From assembly GCA_964655065.1 (NCBI GenBank), contig CAZZLC010000027.1, positions 1 to 64,000 of the forward strand: a DNA stretch of 64,000 nucleotides, written 5' to 3'. Position 1 is the stretch's first letter; the number at the start of each line of letters is the position of its first letter. The DNA comes from DRPG01 sp964655065 (GTDB lineage: Bacteria > Myxococcota_A > UBA796 > GCA-2862545). This document shows, piece after piece, positions 43,850 through 51,799 of this stretch. The position numbers and the translations under genes are program-made. The notes below the pieces were generated by a model that worked only from the letters and a program-made list of their open reading frames with translations, was not told the origin of the DNA and did no database searches.

Positions 43850-45141
43850 CCGATCCGCTCCCGGCGTGCGATGTCGAGGTACCGGTTCACGAGTGCGGGT
43901 CCGACCTGATGGGGCGGCGCGTCGATGCAGGTGATCCCCAGGCGCTCGAGCCTGCCGAGCACCCGCGCGCGGTCGGCGATGAGCGTCTCGGTGACCACGG
44001 CACGATCGACGTCGGACAGGTCGCGAGGGGGCGCGGTCGCCATGGCGTCGAGCCCGGGGTCTCGCAGCGACACGAAGACCGTGAGGTGGCGCCGGGCCAC
44101 GCGGCCGAGGTTGTCGATCATCAGCTCCGCGCTCACCGTGTCTACGAAGTCGGTGAGCACGATGACGAGCGTGCGGCGCGAGAGCCGGCTCATCAAGGTG
44201 GTGAGGCCCAGGGTGTGGTTCGTCTCGTCCACGCCGTACTCGAGCCGCCCCGCCAGGTCCACGAGGCCCGAGACGGCCCTCCTGCCGGCCCGCGGGGCCG
44301 TGTAGACGCCCGGACGCTCGGCATAGGTGAACATCCCCGTCCGGTCGCCGTGTCGCGCGCTGACCCAGGCGAGGAGGAGTGCAGCGTGGACCGCGTGATC
44401 GAGCCGAGGCAGTCCGCCGACGGGCTCGGCCATCAGTCGTCCGGTGTCGATGGCGAGCACGACAGGGTGGTTGCGCTCGGCCCGGAACTCGCGAGCCAGG
44501 AGCTTGGTGTGGCGCGCCGAGGCCTTCCAGTCGATGGTCCGGCGGTCCACGCCCGGGACGAACTCTCGGAGAGCGTCGCACTCGGAGCCGTCTCCGGCGA
44601 ACTTCTCGACCTTGAGCCCGGTCTGACTCACCCGTCCGCCGAAGAACCGCAGCGCCTCGGCCTCGACCCGTGGCAGATCGGGGAGCACCGGCAGCTCGAC
44701 CTCGACGGGGAGCCGGACGACCCGACTCACCAGGCCGAGCGGTCCGCCGTGGCGCAGCCAGGCGTGTCGGATTCGCAGCACCCCTCGCCTGGTCGGATGC
44801 AGCGTCACGGTGAAGCCTGCGGGGGCGTCGCGCGAAGCGGGTAGCGACGTGGCCTCGGCCGAGTGCTCGAGCACGAGCTCGGCGCCTGGGTCGTCGACCC
44901 CTGACGGCGCGAGGAGCGCCCGATGGGGCCGACCGACGTAGAGGCGGCGCGGCCAGCTCGCGCCCAGTCGACCGACGGTCACGCCGGCGACGATCACGGC
45001 GTCCATCCCGACGAGCAGCGTCACGAGACCCACCGCGGCCGTCCAGACGGGCCAGGTCCGCTCGTCGAGCAAGGCGGGGAGCAGCGCCACGAGTGCGGTC
45101 GCCGCGACGGCCGCCAAGGTGCGGGGCGTGGGCTGCAGCAT
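43846..45141 (-). CDS. DUF58-family protein
   Basis: The 431-residue product has two N-terminal membrane helices (about 8-58), a beta-domain and a C-terminal region with the DUF58 hallmark IDWKASARHTKLLAREF. Its C-terminal von Willebrand-A-like fold includes VVLAIDTG and VIVLTDFVDT. DUF58 proteins are the constant partner of MoxR ATPases; they are thought to receive ATPase activity for metal-dependent maturation of complexes or envelope stress functions. It overlaps the MoxR stop (TGATG) and the SpoIIM-like start (ATGA). Confidence 0.9.
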   Translation of the reverse strand: MLQPTPRTLAAVAATALVALLPALLDERTWPVWTAAVGLVTLLVGMDAVIVAGVTVGRLGASWPRRLYVGRPHRALLAPSGVDDPGAELVLEHSAEATSLPASRDAPAGFTVTLHPTRRGVLRIRHAWLRHGGPLGLVSRVVRLPVEVELPVLPDLPRVEAEALRFFGGRVSQTGLKVEKFAGDGSECDALREFVPGVDRRTIDWKASARHTKLLAREFRAERNHPVVLAIDTGRLMAEPVGGLPRLDHAVHAALLLAWVSARHGDRTGMFTYAERPGVYTAPRAGRRAVSGLVDLAGRLEYGVDETNHTLGLTTLMSRLSRRTLVIVLTDFVDTVSAELMIDNLGRVARRHLTVFVSLRDPGLDAMATAPPRDLSDVDRAVVTETLIADRARVLGRLERLGITCIDAPPHQVGPALVNRYLDIARRERIG

Positions 45142-46109
45142 CAGCGCGGCGCCGGGACCGACTCGAGGATCTGGTCGAGCACCTGGCCGATGGTGGTTCG
45201 ATCGACCTCGGCCGCTGCCGTGAGCACGAGGCGATGGCGCAGGACCAGCGGCACGAGCGCCTTGACGTCGTCGGGGATGCCGTAGGCCCGGCCGTGAAGC
45301 GCCGCCCGGGTGCGCACGGCCGTGGCGAGCATGTTGGCCGCGCGTGGCGAGGCACCGTGGAGCACCGCGGCGTGGTCTCGCGTGGCCCGGACCAGGTCTA
45401 CCACGTAGTCGATCATCTGGTCGGAGAGCCGGATCTGTCGGATCGTCGCGCGCCCGGCGGCGAGGGCGTCGGGATCGGTGGTGGCGGTGAGCCCGAAGTC
45501 GTCGAGGGACGGCATCGCCGATTGGTTGCCGTGCAGCTTGACGATCGCCCGCTCTTCGTCGCGGGTGGGCCACGGCACCTCGATCTTCAGCAGGAAGCGG
45601 TCGAGCTGAGCCTCGGGCAGCGGGTAGGTGCCCTCGTGCTCGATGGGGTTCTGGGTGGCGACGACGAGAAAGTCCGATGGCAGGTCGTGGGTCTCGCCGT
45701 CGATGGTGACCTGGCGCTCCTGCATGGCCTGGAGCAGCGCGGCCTGCGTCTTGGGCGGGGTCCGGTTGATCTCGTCGGCGAGCAGGAAGTCCGTGAAGAT
45801 CGGGCCGCGGGTCAGCGTGAAGCGGCTCGTCTGAAAGTCGAACAGGCTCGTCCCGACCACGTCGCCCGGCATGAGGTCGGGCGTGAACTGGATGCGCGAG
45901 AAGGTGAGCCCGAGGCACCGCGAGAACGTACGGGCGAGGAGCGTCTTGGCCGTACCCGGTGGGCCCTCCATCAGCACGTGGCCCCTGGCGAGGAGCGCGA
46001 TCAGCAGGGCCTCCACGACGCTGCCCTGGCCTACCACCACTCGCCCGATCCCCTCCCGCAGCTCGGTGGTGATGGCGCGCAAGGCGGTGAGCTGCTCATC
46101 GGTCGGCAT
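45141..46109 (-). CDS. MoxR-family AAA+ ATPase
   Basis: The 322-residue product has the MoxR layout: Walker A EGPPGTAKT (about 48-56), Walker B LLADEINRTPPKTQ, sensor 1 VVATQNPIEHEG and the sensor 2 region GASPRAANML. MoxR ATPases act as chaperones that help assemble or activate partner complexes, usually with DUF58/VWA proteins. Its start overlaps the end of the DUF4350 gene by 14 bases, and its stop overlaps the DUF58 start. The gene order MoxR-DUF58-SpoIIM-RDD is a standard cluster. Confidence 0.95.
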   Translation of the reverse strand: MPTDEQLTALRAITTELREGIGRVVVGQGSVVEALLIALLARGHVLMEGPPGTAKTLLARTFSRCLGLTFSRIQFTPDLMPGDVVGTSLFDFQTSRFTLTRGPIFTDFLLADEINRTPPKTQAALLQAMQERQVTIDGETHDLPSDFLVVATQNPIEHEGTYPLPEAQLDRFLLKIEVPWPTRDEERAIVKLHGNQSAMPSLDDFGLTATTDPDALAAGRATIRQIRLSDQMIDYVVDLVRATRDHAAVLHGASPRAANMLATAVRTRAALHGRAYGIPDDVKALVPLVLRHRLVLTAAAEVDRTTIGQVLDQILESVPAPR

Positions 46110-47295
46110 GGACGATCTCCTGTCTCAAGTCGTGGATCCGGCTCGCGAGGCGCAGCGCTCGGAGCTGGCCGGGATGGGCAGGCAGAGTGGCCAGCTCCTC
46201 GGCCAGCTCGGAGGGGCGGACTGGGGTGCCCCGGATGGTGCAGTGTCGTTCGAGCGCGGCGAGCTGCTCCTCGTCGGTCAGCCCCGGTGGGACTCCCAGG
46301 TGCTCGGCCAGACGGCGGACGGTGGCCGCGAAGTACTGGCGGAGCGCGTACCGTCGGCGGGTCGTTCCCTCGAGCAGGCCGACGGTGGACGCGACGAGCC
46401 CGGCCGTGCCCGGAGCGAGTCGCGGCGGCAGCTCGCGGGGCGGTCCGAATCGAACGGCGGCTGCGACCACCGACAGCCCGAACAGCGCGATCAGGCTCGC
46501 CGTGAACAGGCTCAACGGGAAGGTGGTGAGCTCCTTCCAGAGCGAGGGCGCTCGCTCGAAGCCGTGGATCGTCTCGTCGAACACCACGCCGGATGCGCCG
46601 AGCTGACGTTCGATCAGCGCCTCCACCACGAGGGCGTTGTCACCACGGCCGAGCCCGTGGGTGTTCCAGAGGTCGGGGTCCGCGATCACCACGATCGAGC
46701 CCCCCCAGGGATTGTCGATCGTGCCGATCAGAACGCCCTGATCGCACCACACCAGCGGGTCGACGGCACCCGGGGCGAGCAGCTGCGGGCGGTGGGGCAG
46801 GGTCGGGGGCGGCGTACCGAGCGTGGACGTCCAACCGGTGAGGGCTTCGGGCTCGACGAGCTCGGCGCCCGGTCCGTCGACGATCGCCAGCGTCGCGAGC
46901 ACCTCGTCGGCCGAACGCAGGGAGACCTCGGCCACCCAGCCGCGTTCGTCACCGCCCCCCGTCCACTTGGGGAGACCGAGCACCGTCGTCGCGCCGCGCC
47001 GCGCCGCGCCGACGAGCACGTTGGTGACCTCGGTGAGGTGTTCGTCTACGGGCTCGAGGACGAGCACCGGCACCGTGGGGGAGCCCCGATCGCCCGACCG
47101 CCAGCGGCTCACGAGCGCGGACTGCCCGTGGTCACGCAGGGTCTCGGCCAGGGCGTGGTAGCCGAGGGCCGAGCGGCTGTACGCCGAGGGTAGCGCGGTC
47201 TCGGGCGCCGGCGGGTCCGCGGTCAGCGAGAGGAACAGCGTGATCGCGAGACCGATCCCCCCGACACCGGCCAGCCAGGCGAGGCGGCTCTTCAC
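46096..47295 (-). CDS. DUF4350-type membrane protein
   Basis: The 399-residue product has an N-terminal hydrophobic segment (about 5-25), an exported domain with ETALPSAYSRSALGYHALAE near its start, SIVVIADPDLWNTHGLG and VVFDETIHG, and a second membrane helix at about 270-290. These are hallmarks of DUF4350 proteins, which resemble an inactive glutamine-amidotransferase-like fold. They accompany MoxR-DUF58-DUF4129 clusters. GTG 47295 overlaps the stop of the DUF4129 gene (GTGA). The role is unknown beyond membership of this complex. Confidence 0.85.
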   Translation of the reverse strand: MKSRLAWLAGVGGIGLAITLFLSLTADPPAPETALPSAYSRSALGYHALAETLRDHGQSALVSRWRSGDRGSPTVPVLVLEPVDEHLTEVTNVLVGAARRGATTVLGLPKWTGGGDERGWVAEVSLRSADEVLATLAIVDGPGAELVEPEALTGWTSTLGTPPPTLPHRPQLLAPGAVDPLVWCDQGVLIGTIDNPWGGSIVVIADPDLWNTHGLGRGDNALVVEALIERQLGASGVVFDETIHGFERAPSLWKELTTFPLSLFTASLIALFGLSVVAAAVRFGPPRELPPRLAPGTAGLVASTVGLLEGTTRRRYALRQYFAATVRRLAEHLGVPPGLTDEEQLAALERHCTIRGTPVRPSELAEELATLPAHPGQLRALRLASRIHDLRQEIVHADR

Positions 47296-48302
47296 GGGCG
47301 ATCCAGCTGCGGGCGCAGGGCCGTCCAGGCGGCGGCGCAGCGGTCGTAGTCGGCCCGGGTGAGCTCCCGGCCCCCGAACCACCACGCCTCGACGTTGGCC
47401 ACCAGCACCTCGAGGCGCTCGCGGGCGTCGGTGTCGAGCGTCTCGTGATCGAGGATCTCGCGGCTCGTGGTGCTGTGGCGGGCCGCGGCGCCACCTCGCT
47501 CGGCGAGTCGCTTCAGCGCGAGGAGGAGCATGGCGTGCACAGCTTCGCCGTAGTGACCGTCGCTCGCCAGGTCGTGGGGCATGCCCCGCGGTTCGGGGAC
47601 CTCGATCCGCTCGGTGAGGAGGGGTGCCGGCTCGGCTTCAGCCCGCCTCCAGCCCGGGAGGAGACGCAGGAGCGCGAAGAACCCTACGGCGACGAGAGCC
47701 GCGATCAGCACGAAGATGACGGACTGGAGCACCGTCGCCCCGGTCGGGGGAACGACGTCGACGGGCTCGCGGGAGGGCAGGGGCGCCGGAGACCGGCGAG
47801 GCCGATCCTGGCTCGCTCCCCGTCGCTGATCGCCTGTCGCGGTCGTCGAGCGGGGTGGCGGGGTGTGGGATGCACCGGACGCGCGGGCCGAGTCGGATCC
47901 GCTGCCTGCGGCCGAGGCATCCCCGCCGCCGCCCCCAGACGCGCTGCCACCCCCGGACGGGCCGCCGTCGCCGGACGCACTCCCCCCGCCAGCGCCACCC
48001 GCTGCGCCTCCGGGTCCCCTCGAACCGCGGCTGTCGCCGCTACCGCCGCCTCGGTCGCCACCGGGTCTGCCGATCCCTCCGGGGCCTCCGCCGCCGGAGG
48101 CGCCGTTGCTCGCACCACCGCGTCTTCCGAGCCCGCTCGCCTCCGCTCGACCCGACCCCTCGAATCCCGGCAGCCAGTTCTGGTAGCGTTCGTCCTCGAG
48201 CACGTCGTGAGCGCGGTCCGGCAGCGCGGGGTCCGCGTGGCCGACGCGGGCGAAGAGCAGCCCGCAGGCCACCAGGACGGTTCCCGTCGCCCGACGACCC
48301 AT
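47292..48302 (-). CDS. DUF4129-type protein with glycine-rich linker
   Basis: The 336-residue product has a signal peptide (cleavage near HADPA). A long low-complexity segment (about 48-165) is almost all Gly, Ser, Ala and Arg. A single membrane helix follows (about 190-212), then a cytoplasmic domain like DUF4129 (YGEAVHAMLLLALKRLAE, SREILDH, WFGGRELTRADYDRC). The Gly-rich stretch is unusual for the family and may be a flexible periplasmic spacer; it is also a likely place for length variation. The start overlaps the upstream stop (TGATG). Confidence 0.82.
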   Translation of the reverse strand: MGRRATGTVLVACGLLFARVGHADPALPDRAHDVLEDERYQNWLPGFEGSGRAEASGLGRRGGASNGASGGGGPGGIGRPGGDRGGGSGDSRGSRGPGGAAGGAGGGSASGDGGPSGGGSASGGGGGDASAAGSGSDSARASGASHTPPPRSTTATGDQRRGASQDRPRRSPAPLPSREPVDVVPPTGATVLQSVIFVLIAALVAVGFFALLRLLPGWRRAEAEPAPLLTERIEVPEPRGMPHDLASDGHYGEAVHAMLLLALKRLAERGGAAARHSTTSREILDHETLDTDARERLEVLVANVEAWWFGGRELTRADYDRCAAAWTALRPQLDRP

Positions 48303-49060
48303 CAGTCGAAGACCGCTGCGAGATCGGCGGATTCCACCCCTTCTCTGCTCACGCGCAGATCGTGGTAGGCCACCGCCGCGAACACGGCGTTGATGGCAGT
48401 GAACACGGCGCGGATGACGCTCTCCACCGCGAAGGCCAGGAGCGGCGTCGCACTCCAGAGCCAGCCGAGACCCGGAGTGGTGATGCCGGCGAGCGCACCA
48501 TCGATCACGAGCTCGACGCCGAACACGAGAATCACGAGGAGGACGATCTCCCAGCGGTGGTCGGCGGTGAGCTGCCGGCTTCGCTCGAGAGCGGCGAGCG
48601 CGTCCACCTCCTCGGCGACCACGGCGGGAAGTCCCACGTACCACATCGTCACCAGCACGAGGCCGGGCACGATGCAGAGCGCGAACCCAACGACCGTGGC
48701 GAGGCCCGAGAGCAACGCGTAGGCAAGGATGGGGCCAAGGCGCGTCAGCGCGGTGCGGAGGCTCTGACCGACCGTCGTTCGTTCGCCGCGGAGTCGTCGG
48801 AACACGCCGTGGAGCAGCGCTCCCGTGGTGAGGGCCCGAGCCACGATCGTGAAGGCGACGTTCACCACGAACGTGAGCATGGCGAGTCCCATCGCCAGGC
48901 CGGGTTCGGCGAAGTCGGGCTCCACCAGGCTCTGACCGAGCATCGCCGATGCCACGATCGGAGCGTTGACCAGAAGGCCAAGTCCGAGAAAGAGGGGAAG
49001 ATCGTCGAAGAAGATGCGGAGTCCCCGCTCGACCACGGCGACGATGGAGAAGGCAGTCAT
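48302..49060 (-). CDS. Polytopic membrane protein heading the MoxR cluster
   Basis: The 252-residue product has about six hydrophobic segments and the block VPGLVLVTMWYVGLPAVVAEE...ALERSRQLT typical of the DUF7847/glycerophosphodiester-phosphodiesterase membrane-domain superfamily. This part often occurs beside DUF4129 and MoxR genes. It is the first gene of a seven-gene minus-strand set whose members all overlap; the chemoreceptor gene ends 64 bp upstream. Its function is not known. Confidence 0.8.
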   Translation of the reverse strand: MTAFSIVAVVERGLRIFFDDLPLFLGLGLLVNAPIVASAMLGQSLVEPDFAEPGLAMGLAMLTFVVNVAFTIVARALTTGALLHGVFRRLRGERTTVGQSLRTALTRLGPILAYALLSGLATVVGFALCIVPGLVLVTMWYVGLPAVVAEEVDALAALERSRQLTADHRWEIVLLVILVFGVELVIDGALAGITTPGLGWLWSATPLLAFAVESVIRAVFTAINAVFAAVAYHDLRVSREGVESADLAAVFD

Positions 49061-49124
49061 CGGGAAGACCCTACTGCAGTTCGGTCTCCCTACGCCCCGA
49101 CGCCCCCGGGATTTCACGACCGGT

Positions 49125-50180
49125 TCAGAACAGCATCAGCTCCCCGGCCTCGGCGTTCGAGGCCTCGACGTCGAGGGGGTTCCCGACGGGCAGCGGCGGG
49201 CCGCCGAGGTCGCGGTCGGGCGGTGCGACTCCGAGGAGGATGCGGTGGGTCTCGTCGCCGAGCTGGCGGCTTTCCTCGGCGAGCTGCCAGAGGCGTTGCT
49301 GGACGGGGTCCTGGAACTGGAGCGCCGAGAGGGCCTCGCTCGACGTCTCCAGGATCTGGTTCATGCGGTCGCGGCCCATGTCGACCGCCTGCATGACCAG
49401 CTCGGTGATCTGCTGCTCCGCCTGCTGCACGAACTCCTGGTGGGAGACGAGGTCCTCGGACAGCTGGTGGACGAGGTTGTCGAGCTCCTGGGTCAGAGAG
49501 ATGAAGCGCGGAAGCGTGTGCGACAGCGACTCCGAGAGCTCGTTGACGACCGCGTTGGCCTTGTGGATGTCCTTCTGCAGGCCGCTCATCTCGGTGGCGA
49601 TGACCCCGAAGCACTTCCCCATCTCGCCGGAGCGAGAGGCTTCGATCTGGGCGTTGAGGGCCAGGATGTGCGAGGCGTTGGCGATCGCGGTGATTCGCTC
49701 CCCCGCGAGGGTGACCTCCTTCGACTCGTGCAGGGCACGCTCGGCCATCGCGCGCTGCTCCTCGAGGCGGTTCTGCATGTTGCGCGAGAAGGCGCGGATG
49801 GCGTCGTGTTGGGCTCGGACCGTGCTCGTGACCTGGTCGTCGGTGCGAAGCCGCTCGCCCATCTCCTCGGTGAACGTGGTCTGGTCGGTCACGGTGGTCA
49901 CGATGCGGGTGACGCACTGTCCGGCGGTCAGGACGCCCTGCTCCGCGGTCTGGTTCGCGTGATGGAGCCCCTCGGCGAGGGCGCCCACCCAGCGCTCCGT
50001 GCGCCGAACGACCCGCTCGGACTTGTCCTCGAGCTCGCGCCGGATCTCGGTGAGCTTCAGCACGAGCTCGCGGTTCTCGCGCTCGAGGGCCTCGATGCGC
50101 TCGCGCTGCATGGCGCAGTACGCCACGATGCCCGACGGATCGTCGTGGACGCTGGGCGGGTCGGGCAGGTGCTCGCTCAT
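49125..50180 (-). CDS. Soluble methyl-accepting-chemotaxis-type protein
   Basis: The 351-residue product has no membrane helix or sensory domain. It is mostly a long coiled coil with the MCP signalling tip region reading ILALNAQIEASRSGEMGKCFGVIATEMSGL at about 190-220. That tip is shorter and more divergent than the canonical EIAxQTNLLALNAAIEAARAGE block. The N-terminus (about 30-55) forms a separate coiled coil. It probably acts in a cytoplasmic signalling array and contacts CheA/CheW or a divergent kinase. A CheY-like gene ends 12 bp upstream on the same strand. Confidence 0.85.
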   Translation of the reverse strand: MSEHLPDPPSVHDDPSGIVAYCAMQRERIEALERENRELVLKLTEIRRELEDKSERVVRRTERWVGALAEGLHHANQTAEQGVLTAGQCVTRIVTTVTDQTTFTEEMGERLRTDDQVTSTVRAQHDAIRAFSRNMQNRLEEQRAMAERALHESKEVTLAGERITAIANASHILALNAQIEASRSGEMGKCFGVIATEMSGLQKDIHKANAVVNELSESLSHTLPRFISLTQELDNLVHQLSEDLVSHQEFVQQAEQQITELVMQAVDMGRDRMNQILETSSEALSALQFQDPVQQRLWQLAEESRQLGDETHRILLGVAPPDRDLGGPPLPVGNPLDVEASNAEAGELMLF

Positions 50181-50192
50181 CCGGAACCTCGA

Positions 50193-50558
50193 TCAGCTGG
50201 TGAGCTGGTTGACGGCTTGTACGAGCAGCGCGGCCTTGAAGGGCTTGATGATCCATCCCTTCGCGCCGAGGGCCTTGGCCTGGTTCACGAGCTCTGGCTT
50301 CGACTCCGTGGTGAGCATCACGACCGGCAGGTCCGGGAAGCGACCGTCGGCCTTGACCTTCTCGAGTAGCTGCATTCCGTCCATGCGGGGCATGTTGACG
50401 TCGCAGACCACGAGGTCGAGGTCGCTCGTCGTCTCGATGGTCCGCACACCCACTTCCCCGTCCGGTGCCTCGAGGACCTCGAAGCCCGCCTGCCGCAGGG
50501 CTCCGCCGACCTGCTGCCGGACGGTCACCGAGTCGTCGACGATCAGGACCTTCTTCAT
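50193..50558 (-). CDS. CheY-like single-domain response regulator
   Basis: The 121-residue product is a lone receiver domain. It has the acidic pair Asp8/Asp9 (VDDS), the phosphorylatable Asp53 (VVCDVNMPRMDG), the conserved Thr (MLTTES) and Lys in IIKPF. There is no output domain, as in CheY. ATG 50558 has GAGGAG a short distance upstream. It is the first gene of a two-gene set with the soluble chemoreceptor-type protein, 12 bp apart. It is divergent from the SCO-like gene. Confidence 0.95.
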   Translation of the reverse strand: MKKVLIVDDSVTVRQQVGGALRQAGFEVLEAPDGEVGVRTIETTSDLDLVVCDVNMPRMDGMQLLEKVKADGRFPDLPVVMLTTESKPELVNQAKALGAKGWIIKPFKAALLVQAVNQLTS

Positions 50559-50640
50559 TCGCCACTCCTCACCGCTCCATCGACGCTCGAAGCCCCCGGC
50601 TTGAGCGGCACGGAACCGATAGGGGAGGGCGGGGGACCCC

Positions 50641-51201
50641 ATGGTGAGATGGCTGGCGGCGGCGTGGCTCGGCTGTGCGACCCCGTTGGAACTGGAGGCC
50701 GACCACGGGAGCGCGGGTCGGTCGACGGTCGTCGAGCCGCCGGTGGAGGTCGAGGGCTGGACGCTGTCCGACACCGAAGGGAGCTCGTTCACGTCGACGA
50801 ACCTGCTCGGCCGCCCGACCCTCGTCGCGGTGGGCGCCTCGCGGTCACCGGCCACTGGCCTGGTGCTGTCCGTGCTGCGCGGGGTGAGCGAGCGCCGACC
50901 GGGGGTCCAGGTCGTCCTGATCGCCGTCGACCCGCAGGACGACCCCGCCACGCTGGCCCTGTACCTCGGGGCGCGTGCCCCGGCGGTCCGCGGACTGCTC
51001 GGGGCCCCGGCTGCACTCCATCAGGCGATGTCCTCGATGCGGACGTCCTTCGCACCCTCGACCACGGAGCCCGGGGCGCTCGATCACTCGACGAGTCTGG
51101 TCGTGATCGACGAGAGCGCACGCGTTCGCGGCTACCTTCACCGGCCGAGCGACCCCGTCCAGGTCATCGTCGATCTCGACCGCCTGCTGTCGGACCGCTG
51201 A
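50641..51201 (+). CDS. SCO1/SenC-like thioredoxin-fold protein without copper cysteines
   Basis: The 186-residue product has a short N-terminal hydrophobic part ending in WLGC, an imperfect lipobox. A thioredoxin fold follows in the SCO order: GWTLSDTEGSSFTSTNLLGRPTLVAVGAS, then VVLIAVDPQDDPATLALY and DHSTSLVVIDESARVRGY. In SCO proteins the strand after the first block carries CxxxC for copper or thiol exchange. Here that position reads ASRSPATG with no cysteine, although the distal His of DHS is kept. It may be a copper-independent paralogue. The start follows a GGGAGGG-rich stretch. Confidence 0.68.
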   Translation: MVRWLAAAWLGCATPLELEADHGSAGRSTVVEPPVEVEGWTLSDTEGSSFTSTNLLGRPTLVAVGASRSPATGLVLSVLRGVSERRPGVQVVLIAVDPQDDPATLALYLGARAPAVRGLLGAPAALHQAMSSMRTSFAPSTTEPGALDHSTSLVVIDESARVRGYLHRPSDPVQVIVDLDRLLSDR

Positions 51202-51237
51202 AGCGCCCGGATCGCCCGGAAACGCCGATCTCGGCCG

Positions 51238-51788
51238 TCAGCCACCCGGGGGCTCGGCCTCGAACTCGCCAGTGAGGGGGTCGACGCCCGCTGCGTCGAG
51301 GGCATCGCGCAGCCAGGGATCCGCCAGGTCCTCACTCGACAGCAGGAGCCGTGCGGCGGNNNNNNNNNNNNNNNNNNNNNNNNNNNNNNNNNNNNNNNNN
51401 NNNNNNNNNNNNNNNNNNNNNNNNNNNNNNNNNNNNNNNNNNNNNNNNNNNNNNNNNNNTCGCGCAGCCAGGGATCCGCCAGGTCCTCACTCGACAGCAG
51501 GAGCCGTGCGGCGGCGAGCCGGACCGGAGGGACCTCGGACCAGATGGCCTCGCCGAGAAAGTGGGCCTCGACGGGGTCGATGCTGCTCAGGTGGAGCCAG
51601 GTCCGGCAGCGGGAACAGCCCATCAGGGTGCGATCGAGATCGGGCTCGTCGGGCCACGGAGGGAGCTCGAAGGGTTCGACCCCGTCTCGGCGCGCACACA
51701 GCTCGCACCGCCCCCGCGAGCGGCGCGTGAGTGCCTTGCCCAGCCGCCCCACGGCGGGACGGGTCTTCGGTCGCTTCTTGGGGGACAT
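51238..51788 (-). CDS. PhnA-like zinc-ribbon protein, interrupted by an assembly gap
   Basis: The N-terminal part (51788 down to 51460) reads RSRGRCELCARRDG...LPPWPDEP...MGCSRC, which matches the PhnA/YjdM N-terminal zinc ribbon with four cysteines. The frame then enters the N-run. If the gap and one copy of the flanking 55-base repeat are removed, the frame continues without error (PWLR, then DALDAAGVDPLTGEFEAEPPGG) to a TGA at 51238, giving 131 residues. So the gene is very probably intact and the gap artificial. It lies 11 bp downstream of a TldD-like gene on the same strand. Confidence 0.7.
51305..51359. repeat. 55-base direct repeat, left copy, at assembly gap
   Basis: Identical to 51460-51514. 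It ends exactly where the Ns begin. A 55-base identity at both contig ends suggests unmerged k-mer overlap. Confidence 0.9.
51360..51459. other. Assembly gap of exactly 100 Ns
   Basis: The run is 100 Ns, the usual placeholder for a gap of unknown size. Its flanks are an identical 55-base sequence, so the true missing length is probably zero or negative. Confidence 0.98.
51460..51514. repeat. 55-base direct repeat, right copy, at assembly gap
   Basis: Identical to 51305-51359. It begins immediately after the last N and encodes the same stretch of the PhnA-like protein. Confidence 0.9.
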
Positions 51789-51799
51789 CGCGAGCAGGG

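Noticed and set aside
51305..51514. Real tandem duplication around the N-run
   Set aside because: The copies are exactly 55 bases, end exactly at the gap and break a gene that is intact without one copy, which fits an assembly artefact better.
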